Source: Limimaricola cinnabarinus LL-001 | GTDB taxonomy: Bacteria; Pseudomonadota; Alphaproteobacteria; Rhodobacterales; Rhodobacteraceae | Length of the DNA stretch: 64,000 nucleotides | Direction of reading: 5' to 3' | Assembly: GCF_000466965.1 (NCBI RefSeq) | Contig: NZ_BATB01000002.1 | Span: 84,081-148,080, forward strand | Shown: positions 9,246 to 19,282 of the stretch, one piece after another | Layout of the letters: the number at the start of each line of letters is the position of its first letter | How positions within the stretch are numbered: position 1 is the stretch's first letter | Notes under the pieces: generated by a model | What the model was told of the DNA's origin: nothing | Seen by the model: the letters and a program-made list of their open reading frames with translations, nothing else | Database searches by the model: none | Made by a program: the position numbers and the translations under genes

Positions 9246-9898
9246 GCGATGCGCCCCGCGCGCAGATGCAGCCGCCGCCCCATCCGGGCCGCGTGATGCG
9301 TCGAGTGCGTGACCATCAACAGCGCCGCGCCGGTTTCGGCGACCAGTTCGAGCATCGTGTCCAGCACCGCCTCGGCGGTGGCCTCGTCGAGATTGCCGGT
9401 GGGCTCGTCGGCCAGCACGAGGCGCGGCCGCGCCGCAAGGGTGCGCGCGATGGCGGTGCGCTGCTGCTGGCCGCCCGAAAGCTGCTCGGGGTATTTCGCC
9501 AGATGCGGGCCGAGACCGAGACGCTCGGCCAGCGCGGCTGTCGCCGCGGCGTCGTGCCGCCCCGCGAGACGCGCCTGAAACGCGATGTTGTCGCCGACAT
9601 TGAGCGAGGGGATCAGGTTGAACTGCTGGAACACCATTCCCACCGTGCCGCGCCTGAGCGCCGCGCGGCCGGAATCGTCGAGCGCCGTGACCTCCACCCC
9701 GTCCAGATCGAGGCGCCCCGCATCGGGCCGGTCCAGCCCGCCCACGAGATGCAGCAGCGTCGATTTGCCCGACCCGCTCTCACCGGTCAGCGCCATGCTC
9801 TCGCCCTCGTCGAGATCGAGGTCGATGCCGCGCAACACCGGCACCGGCGCGTCGGCGCCCGGAAAGCTTTTGCGGATATCTCTGAGTTTCAACAGCAT
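9242..9898 (-). CDS. ABC transporter ATP-binding protein (MacB/LolD-like)
   Basis: A 218-residue ATPase of the o228/LolD-MacB class. Visible motifs are Walker A GESGSGKST near residue 40, Q-loop FQQFNLIPSLNV near 92, ABC signature LSGGQQQR near 140, Walker B LVLADEPTGNLD near 160, and switch His in MVTHSTHHA near 196. ATG 9898 is the first codon of the minus-strand ABC operon and the region 9899-10112 separates it from the divergent bphO gene. It would power the FtsX-like permease encoded next. Confidence 0.93.
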   Translation of the reverse strand: MLLKLRDIRKSFPGADAPVPVLRGIDLDLDEGESMALTGESGSGKSTLLHLVGGLDRPDAGRLDLDGVEVTALDDSGRAALRRGTVGMVFQQFNLIPSLNVGDNIAFQARLAGRHDAAATAALAERLGLGPHLAKYPEQLSGGQQQRTAIARTLAARPRLVLADEPTGNLDEATAEAVLDTMLELVAETGAALLMVTHSTHHAARMGRRLHLRAGRIA

Positions 9899-10112
9899 CA
9901 GGCGAAGCTAGGCCATTCGGCAGGGCGGGAAACACCCGCGATGTCTCAGGTAGGGGGTCTTCCGGTCCGGCGGATTGCGGACGTAACGTCGCACGTCTCG
10001 CCCGCCCCCCTTGCGAAAGGGCGAAAAATTGGGCTTTTTGGACAAGGCCCATCGATGCCGGGCATCGAAAGACCGCCCGGATTCGAGGATACGCACCGAT
10101 TTGACCCCCCAT

Positions 10113-10673
10113 ATGAGCCTGCGCCAGAGGTTGAGATCGGATCTCGCGCCCTGCCACGATCGGCTCGACCGCTTCTTTTCCGACATCGACCTGGCCACCC
10201 CGCCCGGTCTGTTGCTATTCCTGCGCGCGCATCGCGCCGCCTTTGCCACGATCCGGCCTGCGCCGGGCGGACGCACAGGCCAGCCCCTGCTCGACACGAT
10301 GATCGCGGCGATCGACGCGGACCTGCGGCATCTGGGCACGGCTCCGCCGCCCCGCCTGACCTCCCTGACGCTGACCCATGCGGATGCGCAGGATTACGTC
10401 CTGCTCGGCTCCCGGCTCGGCAGTCAGGTGCTGCGGCGGCGCTGGCAGGCGGCGACCGACCCGCGCGTGCAGGGCGCGGGGGCCTATCTGTCGCTGCCGC
10501 CGCTGACCGACCGTTGGCGCGCGTTCTGCGATGCGGCGGGGGCATCGCCGGCCGATGGTACGCAAGCGGACGCCACGCTGACGCAATCGCGACAGTTGTT
10601 TGAACTCTTTCTGGCGGCGGGCCATGCTGCATGCCGCGACGCTGCCCCTCTAGTGAGCGAACGGACCGCCTGA
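10113..10673 (+). CDS. bphO: Biliverdin-producing heme oxygenase
   Basis: A 186-residue heme oxygenase-like protein that would open heme to biliverdin, the chromophore of the phytochrome encoded by the next gene. The N-terminus LRSDLAPCHDRLDRFFSDID matches the proximal-His helix of the family (His after the Pro/Ala-Cys pair), and the distal part has the helix with Gly-rich LLGSRLGSQVLRRRWQ. The start ATG 10113 gives a family-like length; no strong Shine-Dalgarno is seen. Its TGA is immediately followed by the bphP ATG. Sequence similarity in this family is low, so the assignment rests on the two motifs plus the bphP neighbour. Confidence 0.85.
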   Translation: MSLRQRLRSDLAPCHDRLDRFFSDIDLATPPGLLLFLRAHRAAFATIRPAPGGRTGQPLLDTMIAAIDADLRHLGTAPPPRLTSLTLTHADAQDYVLLGSRLGSQVLRRRWQAATDPRVQGAGAYLSLPPLTDRWRAFCDAAGASPADGTQADATLTQSRQLFELFLAAGHAACRDAAPLVSERTA

Positions 10674-13302
10674 ATGACCGACATCGCGACCGACGCCACC
10701 GTAGAGCTCAGCAATTGCGATCGCGAGCAGATCCAGTTTCTGGGCCATGTGCAGCCTTATGGCTGCCTGATCGCCATCAGCGGCGACTGGGTGGTTCAGC
10801 ACGTCTCGGCCAATATCGACGACATGCTCGGCCTCGACCCCGAGACCGCGATCGGCGCGCGGTTTCTCGACCTGTTTCCGCGCGAGGTGGTCCATCACCT
10901 GCGCGGGCGGATCCAGATCCTCAGTCAGGATTCGGGCGCAGCGCGGGTCTACGGGGTCGATCTGTTCGAGGACGGGCGCTATTTCGACGTCTCGGTGCAT
11001 GCCTCGGGATCGAGCTACCTGTTCGAGTTCGAACCCAAGACCCAGCAGGCGATGCGCGATGAGATGTCGCTCGTGCAGCCGCTGATGGCCCGCGTGCGGC
11101 GCCGCCGCGAGATCCCCGCGATGGCGCGCGAGGCGGCGCGCGCGATGAAGGCACTGACCGGGTTCGACCGGGTCATGATCTACCAGTTCCAGCGCGACGA
11201 CAGCGGAACCGTCATCGCCGAGGCCGCCCGTCCCGGCATGACGCCGTTCCTCGGGCTGCGATTTCCCGCCAGCGACATCCCGCGTCAGGCACGCGAGCTC
11301 TATGTCCGCAGCCCGATCCGGCTCATCATGGATGTGGACGCGGAACCGCAGCCGATCCTGCCCGCGTCCGGCCCCGAGGGCGCGCCGCTCGACCTGTCGA
11401 TGTCGGTGACGCGGGCGGTGTCGCCGATCCATCTGGAATACCTGCGCAACATGGGCGTGGCCGCGTCGATGTCGGTCTCGATCCTGCGCGAGGGGCGGCT
11501 TTGGGGACTCATCGCCTGCCACCACGACACGCCGCATTACGTCGATTACGAGAAACGCTCGGCGGTGGAGTTGTTCACGCAGCTCTTCTCCTACGAGGTC
11601 GCCGCGGTCGAGACCGACGCCGAGCGCCAGCAGAGCCTGCAGGCGCGGATGCTGCATACGGGGCTGGTCGAGCACATGACCAACCCCAACGCCATCGGCG
11701 AGAACTTCGAGCATATCGCCCGCGCCATCGGCGAGGTGATCCCCTTCGACGGCATCACCATCTGGATCAACGACCGTTTCCATGCGCTGGGCTCCGCCCC
11801 CACGCGCGAGGAGTTCATGGGGCTCTTGCGCCACCTGCACGGCGTGGCGGCGGGCCGGGTCCATGCGACCGACCGGCTGATGGACCGCTACCTGGCCGCC
11901 GATGGTTTCGTCGAGCGCGCGGCGGGGCTGCTGTCGCTGCCGATCAGCCGGGGCCCGCGCGACTACATCGTGCTGTTCCGCCGCGAACAGGTGCAACAGG
12001 TCACATGGGCGGGCGATCCGGCCAAGCCCGCGCAGCCGGGGCCCAACGGCCTGCGGCTCACCCCGCGCAAGAGCTTCGAGGCGTGGACCGAGACGGTGCG
12101 CCACCAGAGCGCGCCATGGACCGAGAGCGAAATCGCCGCCGCCGAGACAATCCGCATCACCCTGCTCGAGGTGGTGCTCAAGATCGCCGATGATTCCATC
12201 GCCGAGCGCAAACGCGCGCAGGAGCGGCAGGAGCTGCTCATCGCCGAGCTGAACCACCGGGTGCGCAACATCCTCAACCTGATCCGGAGTCTCGTGTCGC
12301 AAAGCCGCTCGGGCGTCACCTCGGTGAGCGAATACACCCGCATCCTCGACGACCGGATTGACGCGCTGGCCCGCGCGCATGACCAGCTCACCAACTCGGA
12401 CTGGGAGGCGGCCTCGCTCAGGGAGCTGATCGAAACCGAAGTCACCGCCTTCGTGGCCGAGCGCCGCGACCGGGTGCGGATCACCGGCGACGACGTACTG
12501 CTGGCGCCAGAGGCCTTTTCGACGCTGGCTCTGGTGGTGCACGAACTGGTGACCAACGCCGCGAAATACGGCGCGCTCAAGCATGAACACGGCACGGTGA
12601 ACATCACCCTGACCCGGCGCGGAGACGACGGCCTCAAAATCGAATGGCGCGAGCGCGGCGGCGCGGCGGTGAAACCCCCGGAGGGCGCGGATTCGGCACA
12701 ACGGTGATCGAACGCTCGATCCCGTTCGAACTGGGGGGCACGGCGGAGCTGCGTTTCGCGCTTACCGGCACGGAGGCGACATTCTCGGTACCGGCGCGCT
12801 TCGTATCGACCGCGCCCAAGCGCCCGGCCCCGGTGCAGACCCCGGGCGGTGCGGCTATGCCCGAAGTGCCGCCGGCGCGGCTTTCGGGGCGCGCCTGATC
12901 GTCGAGGACAACATGATCATCGCGATGGACGGGGCCGACATCCTGTCCGAGCTCGGCTGCGAGGAGGTCGCGACGGCAAGTGGCGTCGGCGAGGCGCTGC
13001 GGCTGATCGAGACGGGGCATTTCGACATCGCGCTGCTCGACGTGAATCTCGGGCACGAAACCTCGATGCCGGTGGCCGATGCGCTGCGGGCGCGCGGTGT
13101 GCCCTTCCTTCTGGCGACGGGTTACGGCGCGACAGACGGCATCGCCGAGAGCTATCCCGACGCGGTGATCCTCAAGAAACCTTACACGAAGCGCAGCGTG
13201 CAGACGAGTTTCACACTGCTTCTACGCGGTGAGGATCAGGCTGATGCCGAACCGGTCTGGACCTCGTCGTCCCGGCGGGGCAGTCTGCCGCCGGTATCAT
13301 GA
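10674..13302 (+). CDS. bphP: Bacteriophytochrome histidine kinase with C-terminal receiver, read through two frameshifts
   Basis: Red/far-red light sensor kinase. PAS domain (20-115) with biliverdin-binding Cys15 in the motif CDREQIQFLGHVQPYG; GAF (130-300) with FPASDIP around Asp201 and SPIHLEYLRNMG; PHY (320-500) with the tongue motif PRKSF at 464-468; HWE/HisKA_2 kinase with His528 in ELNHRVRN and N-box HELVTNAAKYGAL near 623. The kinase then shifts frame near 12685 (a base missing; continuing GRGFGTTVIERSIPFELGG) and again near 12894, where the receiver begins LIVEDNM with phospho-Asp in LLDVNLG and Lys in LKKPY. Restoring both bases gives 876 residues in one frame. As written the ORF stops at 12707. 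Two deletions in a gene with otherwise intact motifs suggest sequencing error. Confidence 0.88.
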
Positions 13303-13318
13303 AGCGGGAGACGAAGGC

Positions 13319-13651
13319 ATGGTCGGATCGAAATGGCGCGGCTTGACCGTGCTGACGGGGCTGGCGGTTCTGGCGGGCTGCGAGGCGGTACCGACGGCGG
13401 CCCCTGCCGATCAGGCCGTGCCCATGGCCTTCTCCGCCTGCCTGTCGCGGATCGACGAGACGGCGACACGGATCGGCCAGACGCCCGCCATCCTCGCCGA
13501 GACCTCCGACAGCCGCATCGTGCGGTTTCGTGACGAGGGCGAGATCGTCACCGTGACCTGCGACGCCACCACCGCCCGGATGGTGGTGCAGACGCGCCCC
13601 GCCCCGATCGAGGCCGGCGCCGTACCGGTCGAGGCCACCGCGAGCTTCTGA
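13319..13651 (+). CDS. Small lipoprotein of unknown function
   Basis: A 110-residue protein with a lipoprotein signal peptide: positively charged MVGSKWRG, hydrophobic LTVLTGLAVLAG, lipobox LAGC with Cys near residue 20. The rest is a single small domain with two further Cys (SACLSRI, VTCDAT) that could form a disulfide, and a region RIVRFRDEGEIVTVTCD resembling small secreted beta-sheet domains. ATG 13319 has GGGAG 8 nt upstream. It lies 16 nt after the receiver end of bphP. No function is assigned. Confidence 0.75.
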   Translation: MVGSKWRGLTVLTGLAVLAGCEAVPTAAPADQAVPMAFSACLSRIDETATRIGQTPAILAETSDSRIVRFRDEGEIVTVTCDATTARMVVQTRPAPIEAGAVPVEATASF

Positions 13652-13668
13652 GACGGAAGTGAGGCGCA

Positions 13669-13699
13669 GGCCCCGCGCCGCCGGATGGCGCGCGGGGCC
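13669..13699 (+). terminator. GC-rich hairpin after lipoprotein gene
   Basis: The arms GGCCCCGCGC (13669-13678) and GCGCGGGGCC (13690-13699) are perfectly complementary with an 11-nt loop. It follows the lipoprotein stop and precedes idi. There is no T-run, so it may act as a weak terminator or an mRNA-stabilising stem. Confidence 0.4.
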
Positions 13700-13744
13700 A
13701 CGCGCCTGCGAATGCGCCAGGGGCCGGACCGAAGGGGGAGCATG

Positions 13745-14269
13745 ATGGAGGATCGCCGCGACGAGATCGCGATTCCCGCCTGGGAAGGCGATCGGCTGGT
13801 GCCGGTCGACAAGATCGAGGTGCATCGACGCGGGCTGCGCCACCCGGCGGTGAGCGTCTTCGTGATGTGGCAGGGCCGCACGCTCCTGCAGCAGCGCGCG
13901 GCGGCCAAGTACCATACGCCCGGGCTGTGGACCAACAGCTGCTGCACCCACCCGCTTTGGGGCGAGGCCGCCGAGGATTGCGCCAAGCGCAGGCTCGGAG
14001 AGGAACTGGGGCTCGTCGATCTGCCGCTTCGGCACATGGGACAGGTCGAATACCGTGCCGCCGTGGGCAAGGAGTTGATAGAGCACGAGCTGGTCGAGGT
14101 GTATCTGGCGGAACCTTTGCGCGAACCCCGGCCCGTGCCCGACCCGCTGGAGGTTCAGGACACGGACTGGGTCACGCTCGAGGCGCTGCGCATCGATATC
14201 GCCGCGTGCCCCGAGCGTTACACGCCTTGGCTCGCCATCTATCTGGCCGAGACCGGCCTGACGCTATAA
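13745..14269 (+). CDS. idi: Isopentenyl-diphosphate delta-isomerase, type I
   Basis: Nudix-fold metalloenzyme interconverting IPP and DMAPP for isoprenoid synthesis (carotenoids, quinones, possibly bacteriochlorophyll tails). The 174-residue product contains the type I active site: catalytic Cys in TNSCCTHPLWGE near residue 60, the Nudix-like ARRLGEELGL region (here AKRRLGEELGL), and the second-site Glu pair in EHELVEVYLAE. Start ATG 13745 has GGGGGAG 4 nt upstream; ATG 13742 is only 1 nt from that site. It is convergent with the cytochrome c gene, only 7 nt apart. In Rhodobacteraceae idi often lies near photosynthesis genes, but none are seen in this window. Confidence 0.93.
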   Translation: MEDRRDEIAIPAWEGDRLVPVDKIEVHRRGLRHPAVSVFVMWQGRTLLQQRAAAKYHTPGLWTNSCCTHPLWGEAAEDCAKRRLGEELGLVDLPLRHMGQVEYRAAVGKELIEHELVEVYLAEPLREPRPVPDPLEVQDTDWVTLEALRIDIAACPERYTPWLAIYLAETGLTL

Positions 14270-14276
14270 GCGTGGC

Positions 14277-14729
14277 TCACTTGTCGCCAGCGTCACCGGA
14301 AGGCAGCGACGCCAGATAGGCGAAGATATCGGTCGCGTTCTGCGGATCACGCACCCTGTAGGCCATCTTGCCGCGTGCCCGCCGGTCGTCCAACGCCGCG
14401 CGCAGCCAAGCGGTCGGGTCCTGGACGTATCCCGTGAACCGCTCTTGGGTCCATTCGACGCCACGCGCCTTCATTTCCTCCATGGCCTCGCCGTAGCGGA
14501 AGCCCTCGACCGACCCGATCACCCGCCCGTCGAGCGCATACAGGTTGGGTCCAGTGCGGGCGTTGCGACCGGCAAGCACCCGGCCATCGGGGTCCTGCAC
14601 CACATGGCACGACACGCATTGCCGGCCGAACTGCATCTCGCCATTGGCGATGTCCTGCGACAAGGCCGGGGCCGACCAAAGCCCCAGCCCGGCCAAGGCC
14701 AGCGCGGCGCTTCGTGACAGCAAATTCAT
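14277..14729 (-). CDS. Secreted c-type cytochrome, class I
   Basis: A 150-residue protein with a cleavable signal peptide (LLSRSAALALAGLGLWSAPALSQ) and one heme-binding site CVSCH near residue 38. The likely axial Met is in RGKMAYRV near residue 128, and the C-terminal helix NATDIFAYLASL is typical of cytochrome c2-like electron carriers. ATG 14729 has GGAG 6-7 nt upstream. It stands alone between idi (convergent) and the molybdenum hydroxylase operon, which ends 117 nt upstream on the same strand, so it could accept electrons from a periplasmic enzyme, but the adjacent hydroxylase lacks an export signal. Partner unknown. Confidence 0.88.
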   Translation of the reverse strand: MNLLSRSAALALAGLGLWSAPALSQDIANGEMQFGRQCVSCHVVQDPDGRVLAGRNARTGPNLYALDGRVIGSVEGFRYGEAMEEMKARGVEWTQERFTGYVQDPTAWLRAALDDRRARGKMAYRVRDPQNATDIFAYLASLPSGDAGDK

Positions 14730-14845
14730 CGAGATCTCCTTGAACCCGTAAGTGACCGATGCCCCAGTCATCCTAGCAGATATATGCTCCGGGCAGGGCA
14801 TCCAATCCCCACCGCGACACGTCACCGTGTCGCGGTGGGACGGGA

Positions 14846-17055
14846 TCAATCGTGGGCGGCCAGACCTTCCATCACCCGGTCGAGCGTCGCGGGCAGCTGG
14901 CGCACCCGCACGCCGCAAGCGTTCTCAATGGCGTTGATCACCGCTGAACCCGATCCGCAGATCGCCAGCTCCCCGATGCCCTTGGCCTGCAGCGGGTTGG
15001 CCCAGTCGTCGCGCTCTTCGAGGAAATGCACGCCGAGCTGCGGCACATCGAGGTTCACCGGCAGGTGGTATTCCGCAAGGTCGCGGTTGACCATGTGACC
15101 ATCACGCGGATCGTGCTCCAGCGCCTCGGTCAACGCGAGGCCGAGGCCCCAGATCATGCCACCATGGCACTGCGAGCGCGCGGTCTTGAGGTTGAGAATG
15201 CGGCCACAGGCAAACGTGCCCTCCATGCGCCGCACCCGCGTCTCGCCGGTCACGTCCGACACCGCGACCTCGGCGAAGACGGCGCCCCATGTCGCCTGCC
15301 GCACGTCCTGACCCGCCTTGCCCGGCTCCAGATGGCCCAGCGCACGCCATTCCTCTTCGCCCAAAAGCTCAGAGAGCTTGGTCTGACGGTTGTCGTGGAT
15401 CGCGTGACCGTCCTTGAGCGTCAGCTCGGTCTCCTTGACGCCGATCTTCGCCGCCAACCGCTCGCGCAGTTCCATGCAGGCAAGATAGACCGCCGTCGAA
15501 GTCGAGGCCGCGCCAAAGCTGCCCCCCGAGCCGGAGGCGGGCGGCAGATCGGTGTCGCCGAGCACCGTTTCGACCTGCGAGGGCGCAAAGCCCAGCATCT
15601 CGGCCGCCACCTGCGTCAGGATCGCGTAGGAGCCGGTGCCGATGTCGGTCATGTCGCATTCGACCCGCACCCCTTGCCCGGTCAGCACGACACGGGCATG
15701 GGCCTCGATCATCATGTTGACGCGCACGCAGCCCGCCATGCCGGTGCCGATCCACCATTCGCCTTCGCGGCGCTGACGCGGGGCCGTGTGCTCCCAGCCG
15801 AACCGCTTGGCCCCCTCGCGCAGCGTCGCCTCCATGGTCGAGGAGGAGAAGGGCTTGCCGTTCTCGGGGTGCTTCTCGGGCACGTTGCGCAGTCGGAATT
15901 CCAGCGGGTCGATCCCGGCGGCCTTGGCCAGCTCGTCCACGGCGATCTCGAAGGCGGTGACGCCCACCGCCTCGCCCGGCGCGCGCACCGATCCGGCGGC
16001 GGGGCGGCGGATACGGGCGATATGATGCCCGACCAGCCGGTTCGGCGCGGCATATTGGAAATGCGTGCCCTGCGCCACCGGCTCGGAAAAGACCTCCTCG
16101 GGGAGCTGGCTCACGAGGTTTTCGTGACCGATGGCGGTGAGCTTGCCTTGCGCGTCGCAGGCCAGCCGGATGCGCTGTTTGGTCTCCGAGCGGCGGGTGA
16201 CGGTCTCGAACACCTGCCGGCGGTGCAGCACCACGCGCACGGGCCGCCCCAGCACCTGCGCCGAGAGCGCCGCGGCCACCGCCTCGGGGGCGAGGCCCAG
16301 CTTGGAGCCGAAGCCGCCGCCGACATAGGGCGACAGGATGCGCACCTTTTCGGGCGCCACGCCCAGCACGTCGGCAAGCTCGTTCTTGTTGAAGCGCAAC
16401 AGCTGGTAGGAGCCGCGCAGCGTCACCGCGCCATCCTCGTCCCACTGGGCGATCGAGGCATGCGGCTCCATCGCGGCGCTCGACATCGAGGACGTACGGT
16501 AGTCGTTGTCGATCGAGAAGGCCGCGCCCGACATCGCGCCGTCGAAATCGCCCTGCACGAGCTGCTTTTTCTCGGGCGTCTCAACTTGGGCCTCGCGGCT
16601 TTCGGCATCGAAGGCATGGGTGCCGTCGGGTTCGATCGTGACCATCATCGCCTGCGCCGCATGGCGCGCCTGCTCGAAGCTCTCGGCCACGACGCAGGCC
16701 ACGGGCTGGCCCACATACCAAGCCTGACCCTGCTTCTGGACCGGGGATTTCCCGGCCATGCCTTGGGCGGCGTTGCGGATCATCCGCTCATCCTCGAGCA
16801 CATGGAGCACGCCCGGCATCGCCTGGACCGCCTCGGCATTGGAGCCAGTGATCCGGCCGATCGTGGCGGCGCGCACGAGATAGCCGTGGGCCATGCCTTC
16901 GGGGGCAGTTTCCGCGGCATAAGTGGCGCGGCCCGACACCTTGAGCGGGCCTTCGGGCCGGTCCATGTCGGTGCCGAGAACCCCTTGGGCCATGCCGTCG
17001 AGGCGGCGGTCGTGGTCGGGGGTGTCGTGTTTGAGGTGGCGTATAGTTTCGAGTG

Positions 17056-17059
<4 letters not shown>
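14846..17059 (-). CDS. Molybdenum hydroxylase, molybdopterin-binding large subunit (PaoC/XdhB-like)
   Basis: A 737-residue catalytic subunit of the xanthine oxidase family. Visible features are the N-terminal small domain, [12 protein letters not shown] (molybdopterin-binding Gln/Gly-Phe loop) near residue 245, [12 protein letters not shown] near 355, the [10 protein letters not shown] loop near 530, and the catalytic Glu in [15 protein letters not shown] near 700. Length and motifs fit PaoC (YagR), 732 residues. It overlaps the FAD subunit stop by 4 nt (ATGA). Enzymes of this type oxidise aldehydes or N-heterocycles; the substrate is not deducible. No XdhC/PaoD maturation factor lies nearby. 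Confidence 0.9.
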
Positions 17060-18035
<976 letters not shown>

Positions 18036-18039
<4 letters not shown>

Positions 18040-18548
18040 GCCCCGGCCTCCTCTCTGGCCACCTGCCGGATCGCGTCGACGATGCCGGGGTAGCACGAAC
18101 AGCGGCACAAATTGCCGCTCATCCGCTCGGAAATCTCCTCGATCGAGGCATCGACCTGCGCTTCCAGATCGCCTGTCACGTTGCTGGGCCAGCCCGCCTT
18201 GATCTCGTCGAGCATCGCGGTGGCCGAGCAGATCTGTCCGGGGGTGCAATAGCCGCACTGATAGCCGTCATGCTCCACGAAGGCGAGCTGCAAGGGCGAC
18301 AGGTCCTCGGGGGCGCCGAGGCCCTCGACAGTGGTGATCTCGTCGCCGTCATGCATGCAGGCCAACGTCAAGCAGGAGTTGATGCGCCGCCCGTTGACGA
18401 TAACCGTGCAGGCCCCGCACTGGCCATGGTCGCAGCCCTTCTTGGAGCCTGTCAGCCCCAGATGATCGCGGAGCGCGTCGAGAAGAGTGGTGCGGGTATC
18501 GACGTCGAGCGCATGCCGCTCTCCGTTGATGTCGAGATTGAACTGCAT
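18036..18548 (-). CDS. Molybdenum hydroxylase 2Fe-2S subunit (PaoA/CoxS-like)
   Basis: A 170-residue iron-sulfur subunit with two 2Fe-2S clusters: plant-type N-terminal ligands in [14 protein letters not shown] and a later Cys ([13 protein letters not shown]), and the C-terminal four-helix domain ligands in [11 protein letters not shown] and [12 protein letters not shown]. Start ATG 18548 is favoured because AAGGA lies 8 nt upstream; ATG 18557 has the same AAGG directly against it. Unlike E. coli PaoA there is no twin-arginine signal, so this enzyme should stay in the cytoplasm. It is the first gene of the three-gene operon. Confidence 0.92.
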
Positions 18549-18614
18549 GAGAGGCATCCTTCGTCGGCCGGACAGTCGGTCTCAACCGACACGGCCAAGC
18601 GAGGTTCCCCCGTA

Positions 18615-19178
18615 TCAACTCCCCAGAGTGACCGCTCCATGCCACAACCCCGGGTCCTCGGTGACGAAGCCGGTCTCGTGCAGCGCGAGGCGCGCGTCGC
18701 GGCCCAGCGCCGGGATCGCATGGTCCATGCCATCGCGCAGCCGGGCAAAGCTGTGGCCCAGCGGCTCCAGCCGCCCGTCATCGCTGGCGCGCAGCCGCGC
18801 CGTCTCTACCGGATAGGGCCGAGCCTCGGGCAGGTCGAGACGGTTCAGGGGCACCACCATCCAGGCCGGAGTAAAGCCGAGATCGAGATCCGTGGCAGGC
18901 ACCGGGGCTCGGCCTTCGAGCGCGAAGCCCGCGCCTTCACGCGTCATGCGAAAGGCCACCGGCCTCTCGCCGCGCAGCCCGGTCACATCCGCCGAGGTGC
19001 AATGCCAGCCTGTGTCGCAGCGCAGGGCGTAATCGAGCGCCACCGCTTCGCCCGCCTCGTCCCAGCGCGCGTGCCCCATGATCAACCAGCCCGTATCGAG
19101 CCGGGCGAGACGGCATCGATCGGTGCCATCGCGGTCGAGCCTGTGCCAGATCACGCTGGCCACGGTTGTGCCGGTCAT
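18615..19178 (-). CDS. Putative glycolipid-binding domain protein (DUF1089 type)
   Basis: A 187-residue soluble beta-rich protein resembling the putative glycolipid-binding family (PF06475): N-terminal VIWHRLDRDGTDRCRL, central ALDYALRCDTGWHCTSADV, and FTPAWMVVPLNRLDLPEA. No signal peptide or membrane segment is seen. It starts at ATG 19178 and stands between the molybdenum hydroxylase operon and recQ on the same strand. The biochemical role of the family is untested; the name comes from structural resemblance. Confidence 0.75.
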   Translation of the reverse strand: MTGTTVASVIWHRLDRDGTDRCRLARLDTGWLIMGHARWDEAGEAVALDYALRCDTGWHCTSADVTGLRGERPVAFRMTREGAGFALEGRAPVPATDLDLGFTPAWMVVPLNRLDLPEARPYPVETARLRASDDGRLEPLGHSFARLRDGMDHAIPALGRDARLALHETGFVTEDPGLWHGAVTLGS

Positions 19179-19282
19179 CGCGCGCCTCTTCGGTCGATTT
19201 CGGCGGATCGTGGCACGACCGGCGCCATCCTGTCCACGATTCTGGGGGGTTGGCCGCTCAGCCCACGCCCAAGCTCCCGCCT

